Below are positions 1 to 11,301 of a DNA stretch of 64,000 bases, piece by piece (within the stretch, counting starts at the first letter, position 1; every line of letters starts with the position of its first letter). The notes under the pieces are model-generated. The model saw only the letters and a list, made by a program, of their open reading frames with translations, did no database searches and was not told the DNA's origin. Position numbers and translations under genes: made by a program. Source of the DNA: Arion vulgaris (taxonomy: Eukaryota; Mollusca; Gastropoda; Stylommatophora; Arionidae); NCBI GenBank assembly GCA_020796225.1, contig CM036759.1, positions 22,595,813-22,659,812 on the forward strand. Reading direction: 5' to 3'.

Positions 1-613
1 GAGGCAGTATTCTCTTGTCAGCGCTTTCCAAGCACAAATTTGCAGAAAGCGGCCGTGTACCGATGTTGTAACCCCGAGCAGTGACATTGCTTCTATTCAT
101 CTTTAACCAGGTATGAAAATCATGGTAATAGTCCGTTAACAAAAACCAAATAGAGAACTAACTGATATAGAATGGCACGACATGATGTATAGAAGACGAC
201 TATAGTTCTTTCAGAAATACATGCCCACAATCTCGCACAGTTTTCGCTATAACCTATTCATATATTGCAGTGAATGTTTGAATGCAGTCTTATAACTTCT
301 GTCCTTAAAATTGTTTTGCTATTATTTCGCAGACAGCATGGATTGTCCAATGAATCAAATTCCATTAATGTTTCTCGAATATTACACGAACATAATGTGT
401 ATCAAAACTTAGTTTTACAGTAAGATTTACTAGTGTGTCAATTTGATTCAGATGTGTATCTTTACATGATAGAGAAGAGTACAATCTCTATATTTCACAC
501 AGGATTTTATATTTTTAACACAGAGAGTGGACAGAAGTAAAGAACTCGAGAAAATCCTAAAGCTTTTCTCAGAATTGGTTTTGCAATTTTAATATCGTAT
601 TTTAAATGTACTT
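1..613. other. Unannotated AT-rich sequence
   Basis: I see no coding frame, RNA gene or repeat with a second copy in the window. LINE similarity begins only near 614. Confidence 0.5.
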
Positions 614-849
614 GTCTGCGAAAGATATTACGTGTGTTCTGGTCAAATACTATCTCTAATCAAGAACTGATTGCACAGTGTCAACAAGATAATATGAGCA
701 CCATCATTCAAAAATGAGGATGGAGATGATGTGATGCTTGTGGAGGCTAAGTGTATACGAATTGATATGGACACCAGATGGTAAACGAAAAAGTGGAAGA
801 CTCAAAACGACATGGAGGAGAATAGTAGAACTGAAAGAAATGAATCACA
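614..849 (+). repeat. LINE 3'-end fragment, left part (split by hAT element)
   Basis: This matches the C-terminal coding region of the full-length LINE at 28610-31858 (compare 31500-31770). Both encode the same stretch after the reverse transcriptase, from a [15 protein letters not shown] segment to a [17 protein letters not shown] end. The frame is broken. The match stops at the 8-bp target duplication of the hAT element and resumes at 2061. Confidence 0.85.
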
Positions 850-857
850 GCTGGAAC

Positions 858-2060
858 CAGTGCCGGATTAGGCTAGCGCGGGGCCCGTAGCAAATTTTAG
901 CGCGGGGCCCTAGGTTTTATATGATAATAAATAATAAAACACAACTTTTACAAACAAACTTTTCTTGATTTAATGTGAGCAAATTTAGAGATAATACTAG
1001 ACAAATTAATTTCTCTAAGTAAATTACATTCAATGTTCATTAAGGTGAGGTTATTTAGACGATATTGTCCCATCATGTTCCTTAACTCACTTTTTATACA
1101 CTTTAATGTCGTAAAAGAACTTTCTCCGCTGCAGTTAGTAATCATTAAAGACAAGTAAATTCGTAAGACTATTTCTACATTTGGGAAACACGACTCTAAT
1201 GAATTTTCCATTATAAGTTTATACAATTGCAGTTCAAGAGCCTCATGCTTTTCGTTGCTAATAGCAGCAGCTACATTAATTTTAAGAAGTTCAGTGAACT
1301 GCACAAGTTCGTCGCCTAGGCTTTCTTCAAATCCTCTTGGTAAGAGCTGACAATATTTGGAGTTCTTTTCAAGATCTCTTCTGCTGTAATAGATTTTAAC
1401 TGCCGGAGTATTCCAAATACACCAGTCACTCTATGGCACAGCCTAAATCAATAACTTTGCAAACAAAACAGAACAGTTGTCCTTTAGTTTCTGTATAACA
1501 CAACCAATCTCTCATGTGAGTTTTGTTTGTTGGTGTATGTGTGTATGTGAAAAACGACTTTCGACAAAATCGTGGATTGTTTGAAGTTGTTTGGCCATTC
1601 ACCAATATCGTTGGAGTACATTTTACTTTCGTTGTGTTTTTGCTTGTAGATGATGTTGCTACATTAGAAGCATGTGCTGTGCTTTCTGCCTCTCTTTAGT
1701 TTGAAGATGATATGGCTACATTGGGAGGACTTGCTGTACATTCGATTTCAGTTTGTCTTGTGAAAAATGTGGCTAAATCGTGAAGAGTTGCTGATCTTAA
1801 TGGTAATATTGGTAATGATGATTCTTCTATAGCACTACCTTCATTTACCACACAGTGAGACGCGACTTCTGTATTTTCTACTTCGATTTCGTTGGATTCG
1901 GTACCATCACATACGACACTAAAAAATTCAGACAGTTTGCGTGTTTTTGATATAACATCTGGTTATTTTTCCATTTTCATCTGTCACATAGGCGCGGGGC
2001 CCCTAGAAGCGCGGGGCCCGTAGCATTTGCTACTTCTGCTACTAGGCTAATCCGGCGCTG
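858..2060 (-). mobile_element. hAT-superfamily DNA transposon, internally deleted
   Basis: The element starts CAGTGCCGGATTAGGCTAG and ends with the near-perfect inverted complement, CTAGGCTAATCCGGCGCTG. It is flanked by an exact 8-bp duplication, gctggaac, at 850-857 and 2061-2068, which is the hAT hallmark. GC-rich subterminal repeats (gcgcggggcccgtagca) occur at both ends. On the minus strand, remnants of an N-terminal zinc-finger-like segment (about 1530-1450, with a C-F-V-C pair) are followed by a C-terminal dimerisation domain. The catalytic middle is missing, so this 1.2 kb copy cannot encode its own transposase. It sits inside a LINE 3' end and is therefore younger than that LINE. Confidence 0.9.
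948..1304 (-). pseudogene. hAT transposase C-terminal dimerisation domain, remnant
   Basis: An open stretch of 118 codons contains F-P-N-V-E-I-V-L-R-I-Y-L-S-L, then N-C-S-G-E-S-S-F-T-T-L-K and I-K-S-E-L-R-N-M-M-G-Q-Y-R-L-N. This is the hATC dimerisation domain of ZMYM-like hAT transposases. The first Met is only the first in this stretch. The reading frame continues from deleted upstream transposase sequence. No catalytic D-D-E region is present, so the piece is inactive. Confidence 0.85.
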
Positions 2061-2068
2061 GCTGGAAC

Positions 2069-2146
2069 ACAATACAGAGGGCGACAAATAACAGAAAAGA
2101 ATGGTGTGCATTTATTGCTGCCCTAATCGCCAATGACGTCACAGGC

Positions 2147-2180
<34 letters not shown>
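2069..2180 (+). repeat. LINE 3' end, right part, with (GA)n tail
   Basis: This continues the LINE fragment interrupted at 849. It matches 31762-31850, including the ATGGTGTGC and TGCTGCCCTAA blocks, and ends in aggctagagagaga. The same purine-dinucleotide tail ends the full-length LINE at 31858, so it is probably a structural 3' end of this family. Confidence 0.8.
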
Positions 2181-2184
<4 letters not shown>

Positions 2185-3220
2185 TTCTAAATATAGTCAC
2201 ACTTTCAGTTTGCGGAGAGTTACAAGTTCAACCGCAGTAAACATTTCAAAATATCACGTCTAATTATAATATCATAGTAAACAAAAATCATCAACTTGTA
2301 TTTTTCTTTCTTGTTTGTCCACAATCATATAAGAATTCCAGTTCTGTCTTGTCCACATAGACCAATATATTCTATCTACACCCAACGTCTGATGGCTCTC
2401 TTCTCATTGTTATGGTATAAATGACATCTTTTAGGTATCTGCAGCAGCATCTGTACAATATCAAAGTGACCTCTTGAATAGTGATTAGTGGAGATCATCA
2501 TCATTGTACTCCGAATAGGTCCAGAGCCGCTCAGATCTCCTTCTCAATATTTCCAGCAGCTTAAAGTGACTGATCACTCCTGTTCTGTGTTCATTCATCA
2601 AACGTCTTGTACACTGTGAAAAGTTGCCATGCCTGGCAGCTCCCGATTTCTCTGTCATCTCCTTCATTCTGTATAGGAGATGCAGATGTATACAGGTCGG
2701 TTAAAAAAAAAATATTCGAACAGCCTTTCTAATAGCTAACCTGTTCATTGTCCGTCCCCGCCTTGATCACTGCTGAATTAGCTATCCAATCTGCACGCTC
2801 GTTGCCTTTCACGCTCGCATGACCCAGTAAGAAAATAAAGGTTATATAACCAAAGGTTAGTGATGTGCTCAGTGTGTCGAGCTATTCATGTCATATGCAG
2901 CCGGACTAGATTTGCTTGAGCATGTTAATTGAGTCACTCAGTTACAAGCATGTGTGTACTCTTGTGTGCCCAGCCAGTTCAAAGCCCTAGTTACTTTCAT
3001 TGTTTCCATTGTGACGCTAGTCGTCTCGAATCGCTGAACCATCCGTGTACACCACAGCATAACCATATTTGTTGTTTTCATATATATGTGATTGGACCTC
3101 AGAATCAACCATTGCAGGAATGCGTTCTCTGCTAGCTTCCACCCAGTGTGAAATAAAACGAAAAAGTGGTGTTGGCATTCATATGTATTGTCACCCATTC
3201 TCTTCCAAGATTTATATATG
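2181..3220. other. Unannotated stretch
   Basis: I recognise no gene or repeat here. Short frames on both strands around 2930-3200 overlap one another and show no family motif. Confidence 0.4.
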
Positions 3221-3224
3221 TAGG

Positions 3225-4035
3225 ACTAGCAGATATACCCGTTCTTCGCACGGGAATTTAGTTTAAATCTAGTCGTAACGTTCAACACATTTAAAGTTAC
3301 ATTTGCTATCCTTTTCCGCTGAGCTTTCAAGTCGTTCCTCTTTAGTTTCCTCATCAATCACCTTTACACGCTTCCGACGCTTGTAGTCAAGTTCAATAAC
3401 TAATCTTATCGCATGTGTCTCCATGTCTCTGGACTTCATTTTACTTTTCTTATCATTCTCCAATCACATATTTCTATTTCATTAGTTTCTATAGATCAAC
3501 GAAATTGTATCATTTCCGAAAGTTGTAAGTCCCAAACAGTGCGAGGCTGAACATATTAAAGAAACATGGCCCGTCCCTCAAAATCGACTAAAATAACAAT
3601 TGGCAAATTGAATTTATTCAGATTATAAACTTATCGAATAGTAACCAGATGTGTTTATAAATTTAAAAAATAATGTTTAATCCTTGGCCTTATCGTGAAT
3701 CGAACGCATGGTAGACTACGAACTTATCAATTAGGCCACACGCACATCTTAAAAAATGTGTTAAAATACGTATTAATAATAGTCGTCGTCATCGCTTTAA
3801 CATGTGACCGGCAAGTTAAAACATAGATACAACTTTTCGGTTTTTAACTTTTCCTGGCATTTTCGTTAAATTGGAATTTAGATATAGCGACGAACCAATA
3901 GTTCGGTTTTATAATTTTACATCTATGAAAACTACCCTTTTGCCAAAATTCAAGTCCGTAGGGTGTCCAGATATCTTCAATTAATGTTAATAGACAAACA
4001 TACAATGTTATTCAACTTATTCCGATAAATATATA
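3225..4035. repeat. Possible old retroelement remnant starting ACTAGC...ACCCGTTC
   Basis: The left end has ACTAGCAGATATACCCG followed by a small hairpin (cccgt-tcttcgc-acggg, 3238-3254). The right part has a TA-rich end (aataaatatatagatta). The arrangement resembles termini of animal RTE-like elements that begin ACTAGC and carry a CCCG/CGGG block. The interior includes a K/E-rich minus-strand frame (3463-3269) of no recognised family and a tRNA-like box at 3695-3756 (minus). No second copy lies in the window, so boundaries are approximate. Confidence 0.35.
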
Positions 4036-5110
4036 GATTACACATCTGCTGTATGGCATCTTCAGCACAACCCATTCAGGTGTGTTTTTTTGCATAGCGA
4101 TGCATGTATACTTCAAATTGTTTGAAATTTTGCTTATAAAATAGTTGATGATATAACTACTTTAATATACTGTCATCAGGGTGTTTTAAAGACACGTTTT
4201 CACATCCGCTGATGTAGTGCGTACAAAAAATACCCCACCACAAATTTAACCGTGCACACCGCTCGCTGCAACATTCTCTTGCAATTGACGTTTTCTTCTT
4301 AATTCTCGCTCTACATTTTAATAAAATGTTATAACGTGGTTTATTTTTTTAACGAAACGTGAGTGTGAAGATGTAAAACTTTTTTTTTCCTCACAGAAAA
4401 GCTATATTTTTAAACAACATGAAGAAGCAAAACCCTATACGTAATCGTTTTTATGAATGTCAACCAAAAAAATGATTATTCAGAACATGGATATCAGTTG
4501 CTATCATACCAACTTTCAATACATTCTGTTAAAGGGCTGTAAAATTTACAATTTTAGAAAGATGAACACGAATTTCTGTAAGTACCATAGTGACTGCTTG
4601 AAGTGGAATACTTAAAAGACTTGGTTGTAACTGAAAACGGATTCTCTTCGCTGCTAAGCGTAGCACACGATAGTGATGCTACAGACCGGACAATAATTGT
4701 AACGGTAGTCAAATACAATGACCAGAAGAGGGAGAAAGAACTAGGAATGAGGAAACATGAGGTTGAAAAGTGGAAAACTGGCTTCATTTATTCCGCTTAT
4801 ACATTACTGAGGAGCTGGTATCTGAATCTCGAGTTCTCGTACTCAAGTTCTGGTATGTTAAAATGTTGGGCTCTACTTAGCGAAAGTGAAATTCATAATT
4901 CGAAGACTTGCTCTTCAAGACGATATGACATGCTATATTACTCATTCTACTAGAACCACATCCCAACATTGTACGTGTTCTCGCTGTGGTTTATTACGTG
5001 ACAATGTGTTTAAATTGAGCAGACTGTTAATCCTGCACATGACCTTATAATTATCTTTAATCGTCTTCTACATGCATGGTCATTGTGTATCATTTCTATC
5101 AATCGAGATT
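4036..5110. other. Unannotated AT-rich stretch
   Basis: No repeat partner or recognisable protein was seen. A 116-codon plus-strand frame at 4603-4953 has no motif I can assign and a shorter frame opposes it on the other strand. I treat both as chance. Confidence 0.4.
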
Positions 5111-5591
5111 GATATTTAGACCTACTGTTAGATGATATTTAGAGCTACGTTAGTTGACGTTTAGAGCTACTGTTATTTGATGTTTAGATCTACTGTTGGT
5201 TGATGTTTAGATCTACTGATAGCTGATGTTTAGACCTACTGTTATTTGATATTTAGAGCTATGTTAGTTGACGTTTAGAGCTACTGTTAGCTGATGTTTA
5301 GACCTACTGTTAGTTTGATGTTTAGACCTACTGTTAGTTGATGTTTAGACCTACTGTTATTTGATATTTAGAGCTATGTTAGTTGACGTTTAGAGCTACT
5401 GTTAGTTGACGTTTAGAGCTACTGTTAGCTGATGTTTAGACCTACTGTTAGTTTGATGTTTAGACCTACTGTTAGTTGATGTTTAGACCTACTGTTAGTT
5501 GATGTTTAGACCTACTGTTAGTTGATGTTTAGAGCTACTGTTAGTTTGATGTTTAGACCTACTGTTAGTTTGATGTTTAGACCTACTGTTA
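5111..5591 (+). repeat. 23-bp minisatellite, left block
   Basis: Tandem copies of a unit near gatgtttagacctactgtta, about 23 bp. There are two main variants: 'acct' or 'agct' after 'gtttag', and 'atgt' or 'acgt' before it. Units of 22-24 bp are mixed. The array stops at the TA target of a DNA transposon and resumes with the same unit at 7775, so both blocks were once one array. Confidence 0.95.
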
Positions 5592-7774
5592 TAGTCTGTC
5601 CATTAATTCGTGAGCACGTTTGAAATTGATTTTCTCGAAAACTACCTGATGGATCTCAGTGATTTTGTGCAAGCAGCCTTAGAATATCCATGACGCTAGA
5701 GAAATATTTTTTCCAAGAAAATTTGATGTAGTTTGAAATATTTCTTCTTCATGTTATATTAAAATCAACCTCACCGGATTGTACACAATAGTAACAGATC
5801 TACGGTACACAGACGCGTTGTTCTAAAAATACATTATGGTAACATAGAAATATCGTGAGTATACAACAATTTCACGAAATCCCGTGCACCTAACCCAGTC
5901 GACTTTGAAAGCGGAAAGCATATGACGTTATAATTGGGATACCGTTGTATAGTTATAGGCGTATCTCGCTATTTGTATGAAGCTATTGTATCATATTTGT
6001 TGGCTTATCAAAACTGACATTGATATCACATTCATAATGAGTCTGAAGTGCACATTTATAACAATGCAGAAGGTTACAGTTTTACTATACCAACACTTCC
6101 GTAGGGAATCTAAGAGAGGTCATCTATATTGCGATATTCATAACCCTGAGAAACGAGCGCAACTGGCGCTTGGTCTGAATAGAGAATCCTTTTCCCGATG
6201 GATTAAACAGGACACAAAGTGCATTAATGTCAAGCAAGGACGGAAAAGAACAATTGACGACTTTGACATAGATGTCATAAGACGGGAGCTCTTGAAAATG
6301 TTTGCGACAAATCAACTTGTTACTCTCAGGAAACTGAAATTAAAACTGCAATCAGATTGCAGCATAGACATTTCTAAAAGTACTCTATGAAAAATTGTAA
6401 GAGCCGCCGGCTTCACCTTCAGAAAAACTATAGGCGGCAGGAATATTATTTGTGAAAAGCCACATTTAATTGCTGCCCGAAGTAAATACCTGAGGCAGAT
6501 CCGTGAGCGGCGGAGGCAAGGCTATGATATTGTATATTTGGACGAATCCTGGGTTAATGCTCACCACACCAATGCTAAAGAATGGCAATCAGTAGACGGT
6601 GAACAGAAAAGAAAAAAACCAAGCAGCAAAGGCCAGCGTATTATACTAACACATGCAGGAAGCAGTGAAGAAGGTCTTGTCCATGACGCTGGACTTATTT
6701 TCCAATCAAAAGTACCGACGGTAGGGACTACCACACAGAAATGAATGGACATATTTTCAGGCACTGGATGGAGAAAGATCTACTTCCAATTCTAAACAGA
6801 CCATCATGCTTGGTAATGGATAATGCATCCTATCACAACGCAGTATCAGCGGAAGACAAAGTACCAACTGCATCAAATACAAAAGATCAAATTAGGACTT
6901 GGCTTGCTAAGGAAAATGTCAGCTTCGATGATACATATTTGAAACCCGAGTTGTTGCACCTGGTGAGGATGACAAATAAGACAAAGGTGTTTCATATTGA
7001 CAAAATCATTGCGGAATACGGCCACACGTCTTTGCGACTACCTCCATATCATGCTCAATCCGATAGAGCTTGTCTGGGCTAAAGTAAAGGGCAAGTTGCC
7101 GAACAGAACAGGACGTTTAAAATGTGTGATGTTGAAGCTCTGACACGTGAGTCCTTCTCAATGATAGACATGCAGTTCTAGAAGAAGTGTGTTGAACATG
7201 TGCTCCGAGAGGAAGACGAGTACTGGCACCGAGATGGATTACAATTTGTCCAGCCAGTAACAATTATCAACCTCATGGAATCGTCAGATTCGGGATGATA
7301 CAAATCATATTTTGATTACAGACTGAGAAATAGCAACGTATACATTTCCATATCCAAATGCGTCTACCATCATACAATTTGTGGTGAAGTTAAGACACCC
7401 TGGGGTCTAATGGTGACCGAAGGGGAAAACTAACTGTTGCATATTGTATCCAAGTTCACGATTGCACATAAAGGGCAACACACTTAATTACTTGACCTAT
7501 CAAGTTAATATGGAGATACACCTATGAATAGAATTGACATGGACAAATTCTAGGGATACTGTAAAATCTAAAATTTGAGCCCCGTATTTGCAATTGTCAT
7601 AAAAGATCAAAGGAATTCGCCGATGTGCAAAATCCGTAGCATCTATGGACTACTGGTTAGCTTTATTTTAGCGTCATGGATATTCTAAGGCTGCATGCAA
7701 AAATCACTGAGATCCAACAGGTAGTTTTCGAGAAAATCAATTTCAAACGTGCTCACGAATTAATGGACAGACTA
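5592..7774 (+). mobile_element. Tc1/mariner-type DNA transposon, complete ends, dead transposase
   Basis: The element is 2183 bp with inverted repeats of about 110 bp. The left end is TAGTCTGTCCATTAATTCG and the right end is CGAATTAATGGACAGACTA. It is flanked by TA duplications (5590-5591 and 7775-7776). The ends differ by only a few bases over the first 100 bp, so insertion is not very old. The host sequence is the 23-bp minisatellite. The internal transposase has several lesions. Confidence 0.95.
6037..7298 (+). pseudogene. Tc1/mariner-like DDE transposase pseudogene
   Basis: Read through its breaks, the frame has an N-terminal helix-turn-helix-like part, a first catalytic Asp in Y-L-D-E-S-W (about 6530-6550), a second in V-M-D-N-A-S-Y-H (about 6817-6840), and a final Glu in N-P-I-E-L-V-W (7057-7077). 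Lesions are a TGA at 6388, a frame change near 6715-6730, a second near 7055, another near 7120, and a TAG at 7180. The terminal stop is at 7296-7298. The second Asp and the Glu are about 82-83 residues apart, far longer than the 34 of classical mariner and Tc1. This may match the long-spacer group described as DD82E, a label I recall but cannot check here. Confidence 0.85.
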
Positions 7775-8790
7775 TAGTTGATGTTTAGACCTACTGTTAG
7801 TTGATGTTTAGAGCTACTGTTAGTTGATGTTTAGACCCACTGTTAGTTAATGTTTAGACCTACTGTTATTTGATATTTAGAGCTATGTTAGTTGACGTTT
7901 AGAGCTACCGTTATTTGATGTTTAGACCTACTGTTATTTGATATTTAGAGCTATGTTAGTTGACGTTTAGAGCTATTGTTATTTGATGTTTAGACCTACT
8001 GTTAGTTGATGTTTAGACCTATTGATATCTGATGTTTAGACCTACTGTTAGTTGATGTTTAGACCTACTGTTAGTTGATGTTTAGACCTACTGTTAGTTG
8101 ATGTTTAGTGCTACTGTTAGTTGATGTTTAGTGCTACTGTTAGTTGATGTTTGGTGCTACTGTTAGTTGATGTTTAGAGCTACTGTTAGTTGATGTTTAG
8201 AGCTATGTTGGTTGATATTTAGACCTACTGTTAGTTGATGTTTAGAGCTACTGTTAGTTGATGTTTAGAGCTATTGTTATTTGATGTTTAGACCTACTGT
8301 TAGTTGATGTTTAGACCTATTGATATCTGATGTTTAGACCTACTGTTAGTTGATGTTTAGTGCTACTGTTAGTTGATGTTTAGACCTACTGTTAGTTGAT
8401 GTTTAGACCTACTGTTAGTTGATGTTTAGTGCTACTGTTAGTTGATGTTTAGTGCTACTGTTAGTTGATGTTTAGTGCTACTGTTAGTTGATGTTTAGTG
8501 CTACTGTTAGTTGCTGTTTGGTGCTACTGTTAGTTGATGTTTAGAGCTACTGTTAGTTGATGTTTAGAGCTATGTTGGTTGATATTTAGACTTACTGTTA
8601 GTTGATGTTTAGAGCTACTGTTAGTTGCTGTTTAGAGGCACTGTTAATTGATGTTCAAACCTACTGTTAGTTGATATTTAGACCTACTGTTAGTTGATGT
8701 TTAGAGCTACTGTTAGTTGATGTTTAGACACACTGTTAATTGATGTTCAAACCTACTGTTAGTTGATATTTAGAGCTACTGTACTGTTAG
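7775..8790 (+). repeat. 23-bp minisatellite, right block
   Basis: About 44 further copies of the 23-bp unit seen at 5111-5591. Extra variants carry 'gtgct' instead of 'acct' or 'agct', and these cluster at 8100-8160 and 8350-8530. The last copies degenerate after 8790. Confidence 0.95.
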
Positions 8791-8865
8791 CCGAAAGCTA
8801 CTGCAGGCTGATGTAAAGGCATACTGGGAAATGACTTTATGAAAATAGGTTTAAGTGCGAAGTAT

Positions 8866-9060
8866 AAACTTCATTGCACCGGGTTTCCCCATATGGCTCA
8901 CATGTCTCAGCAGAAATGACACACCCCTTGCCTATAATATTGCACAAACTACGAGCTCCCCAGTTATAGTAAATTTCTTATGGATCTCCGGTAAAACACA
9001 TTTACTCTTAAGTGAACGGCGCTGTTCGAATTCGAACCGTACCCACAAGCTTCAAAATAC
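8866..9060 (-). repeat. SINE-C copy (tRNA-headed), diverged
   Basis: It shares cattgcaccgggttt, the cagaaatg-cacac block and the gaattcgaaccgt B-box region with copies at 27855 and 43776. Read on the minus strand, the tRNA-like head comes first. Head and tail are eroded. Confidence 0.7.
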
Positions 9061-9377
9061 AAGTCAAAAGGCCTGCACATTTCACCACAGTTTACGCCGG
9101 AATGTATGTATACTGATGGTTCGCGTTACTCGCTGCAAACATAAATGCCTTGCTTCTCCTGCCTTTACCACATCCAACAGACGGTGATTAACTTAATCAA
9201 GTTCTTCGTATAAGCATTTTCCAAGTCTTCTCTTTCGTCGAAGAAAACCCCTGTAGTCACATGATAGTAAATTAACACATATGTTTTAACAGTAGATAAA
9301 CGTACATGCAGGTACAGCAGATAACAGTAATAGAATTGATATATAAAGCTTCTATATAAGACACTCGTAGGACGGAT

Positions 9378-9545
9378 TGGCGTAAAGCGTAAGTGTTTGC
9401 CTACCGAGTCGGGACTCAAGAGGGTTGTGGGTTCAATCCCACACTCGGCGTTCCCCATGTAATGAAAGGAATTGATCATCCTATCTCCTGCATAATAGAG
9501 ACTAGAAATTTGAAGTGACAGGCACTTCATATCCCAAGGTCTGGA
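9378..9545 (+). repeat. SINE-F copy (tRNA-headed)
   Basis: A B-box-like gggttcaatccc is followed by a body ending in gtctggaaaggcaacgg. The same body follows a similar head at 31868-32095, which supports a dispersed family. It is not a functional tRNA gene because no cloverleaf closes. Confidence 0.65.
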
Positions 9546-9744
9546 AAGGCAACGGACATTTTTTTTTTATATTTAGAAGACATTCACTCATGTTGTGTCT
9601 ATTAGCTGTAAACTTTTCGAGGCATGACTTAAGATATTGTCCTGGTCAGTAGATTCTCATAAGGCAACTTCAAGGCTGCTGTGACTGCTTTAGTATCCAT
9701 TTATCAGAGTATTGTACTGTATTCCCCCAACCTCCCTTCCCGTA

Positions 9745-9965
9745 CGTTATACGTTACATAGGGCCTGAAAGCGATTTCTTCATATCGCTCTATCCTGTGC
9801 AACTCGTTCAGTCTCTTCTATGGAATTGTGTCCGATATTTCTCGCTTCTCTGAGAAAATTTCATTTTAATGTTTCTCTACGGGACCCTTTCTCTCTTGAA
9901 TCACTTGCCTCCCACTTCAATGCCTGCCCTGTGATTCTTTAATCATTTCTTCACAAAGTTTGCCC
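9745..9965 (-). repeat. LINE 3'-end fragment
   Basis: On the minus strand it encodes a decayed version of the C-terminus seen at 14860-15100: R-R-N-x-[22 protein letters not shown] and Y-x-Q-A-L-C-N-V-like blocks. Several frame breaks are present. Confidence 0.75.
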
Positions 9966-10671
9966 ATCATATCTCCATCTGAACTAAATAGAGTAATAGA
10001 CAGCTAAATATAAACTGATATTGTATCAGTCGTCTCTATATGATATCTAATGTCTATACATAATACATATGTAGGTGCATATGCATATATGCATTATGCA
10101 GACTTTAATAAAAAAAAAAGAAACGCATTTAGATTCGACAACACTGTTTACCCTAATTCTAGTCTGCATACAACTTTTATTGTCGGGCTCTGTAGCAAGG
10201 CAATAACCAACCGTGACCCCACTTTACTGCGTTGTGTCAGGGAGAGACACCACTGTAGATGAATGAGTGGCAAACCGTGAATTTGAACAATCATTTAATT
10301 CTTTTCTTTCTACATTTATCTACAACGCCGGGATATATAAAGTGTCTGCTGCAGAGTTGATTACTAGTTTATTATCCATTGCCTGTAATTTGAACACGCA
10401 GTGATGTTATTATTCCTTCGATCCATCTATTATGTGGCTTACTCTTCCATTTGTAGTTTTTATGTCCATGGTGCTAATTGATTTGGGGATTCATTATCAC
10501 TTGGCAGCTATAGTGATTTCATGTTTTTCAATATATTCCTACATTGGTGTTGTTCTTACTACGTACTTTGCCTTAATATCTATTTTAAGCTCACATTTCA
10601 AGAATGATTATGTATGTATTTATGCTAATCTATATATATATATATGCTCACCTGATTCTATAATGTTTTGG
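9966..10671. other. Unannotated stretch
   Basis: I see no repeat partner or recognised protein. A short (ta)n run lies at 10629-10643. The hydrophobic frame at 10432-10698 has no family I know and runs into the adjacent SINE, so I do not call it a gene. Confidence 0.4.
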
Positions 10672-10876
10672 GGTTTTTTTCGATTCAGAAGCACTTGAGC
10701 TTTCAGCTCTTCGGCTCGGTGTCATGGACATCGTAACCCTTCAGTTCGGTGCCACAACACCGTGAATCTGGGAAATATGTGGCTTTTCTGCCAGCCCGCG
10801 GAATTGAACCCGCACTCACAGAGGGATAATCGCCCGCAGTCCAACGCGCTACAAACACACTGGGCAGGCGGGCGAT
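10672..10876 (-). repeat. SINE-D copy (tRNA-headed)
   Basis: Read on the minus strand it starts gcccgcctgcccag, has an A-box-like gtagcgcgttgga and a B-box-like gttcaattccgcgg, then a body ending in the gctcggtg/cttcggct motif. Further copies are at 11068 (+), 14158 (-) and 15751 (-). Confidence 0.85.
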
Positions 10877-11067
10877 TGTATAATGTAAAGATTTCTAATA
10901 CACAATTTTCAGCAGTTTGTTACTAGCTCGGCTGTAGCCAAAATCAGGTGTAAAATATTAATGTCGCATTATATGCAGAACATTGGAAACCCGGCAACCA
11001 CAACTTTTTAATGCAAAAATAACTTGAAAAAAATCATTCTTCTTAAAGGGGTTTTAATCATTCTTCT

Positions 11068-11269
11068 TGCCCGCCTGCCCAGCGTGTTCGTAGCGCGTTG
11101 GACGACTGGTGACAAGCCACCTGTGAGTGCGGTTCAATTCCGCGGGCTGGCAGAAAAACCACAGGTTCCCCAGATTTGCAATGTTCGTGGCACCGAACCA
11201 AATGGTTACGATGTCCATGGCACCGAGCCGAAGAGCTCCATGATAAAATCTGGTTCATCAGTCTAGGCG

Positions 11270-11297
<28 letters not shown>
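11068..11297 (+). repeat. SINE-D copy with (GA)n tail
   Basis: The head is gcccgcctgcccagcgtg, with A-box gtagcgcgttgga and B-box ggttcaattccgcgg. The body runs through gcaccgagccgaagagc to a 3' end aaatctggttcatcagtc followed by gagaga repeats. The same 3' end closes an unrelated-looking insert at 20808-21046. It lies about 190 bp from the opposite-strand copy at 10672, making a large inverted pair. Confidence 0.85.

Positions 11298-11301
<4 letters not shown>

Noticed and set aside
4603..4953. 116-codon plus-strand frame
   Set aside because: It has no recognised domain and is overlapped by an opposing frame; chance is the simplest reading.
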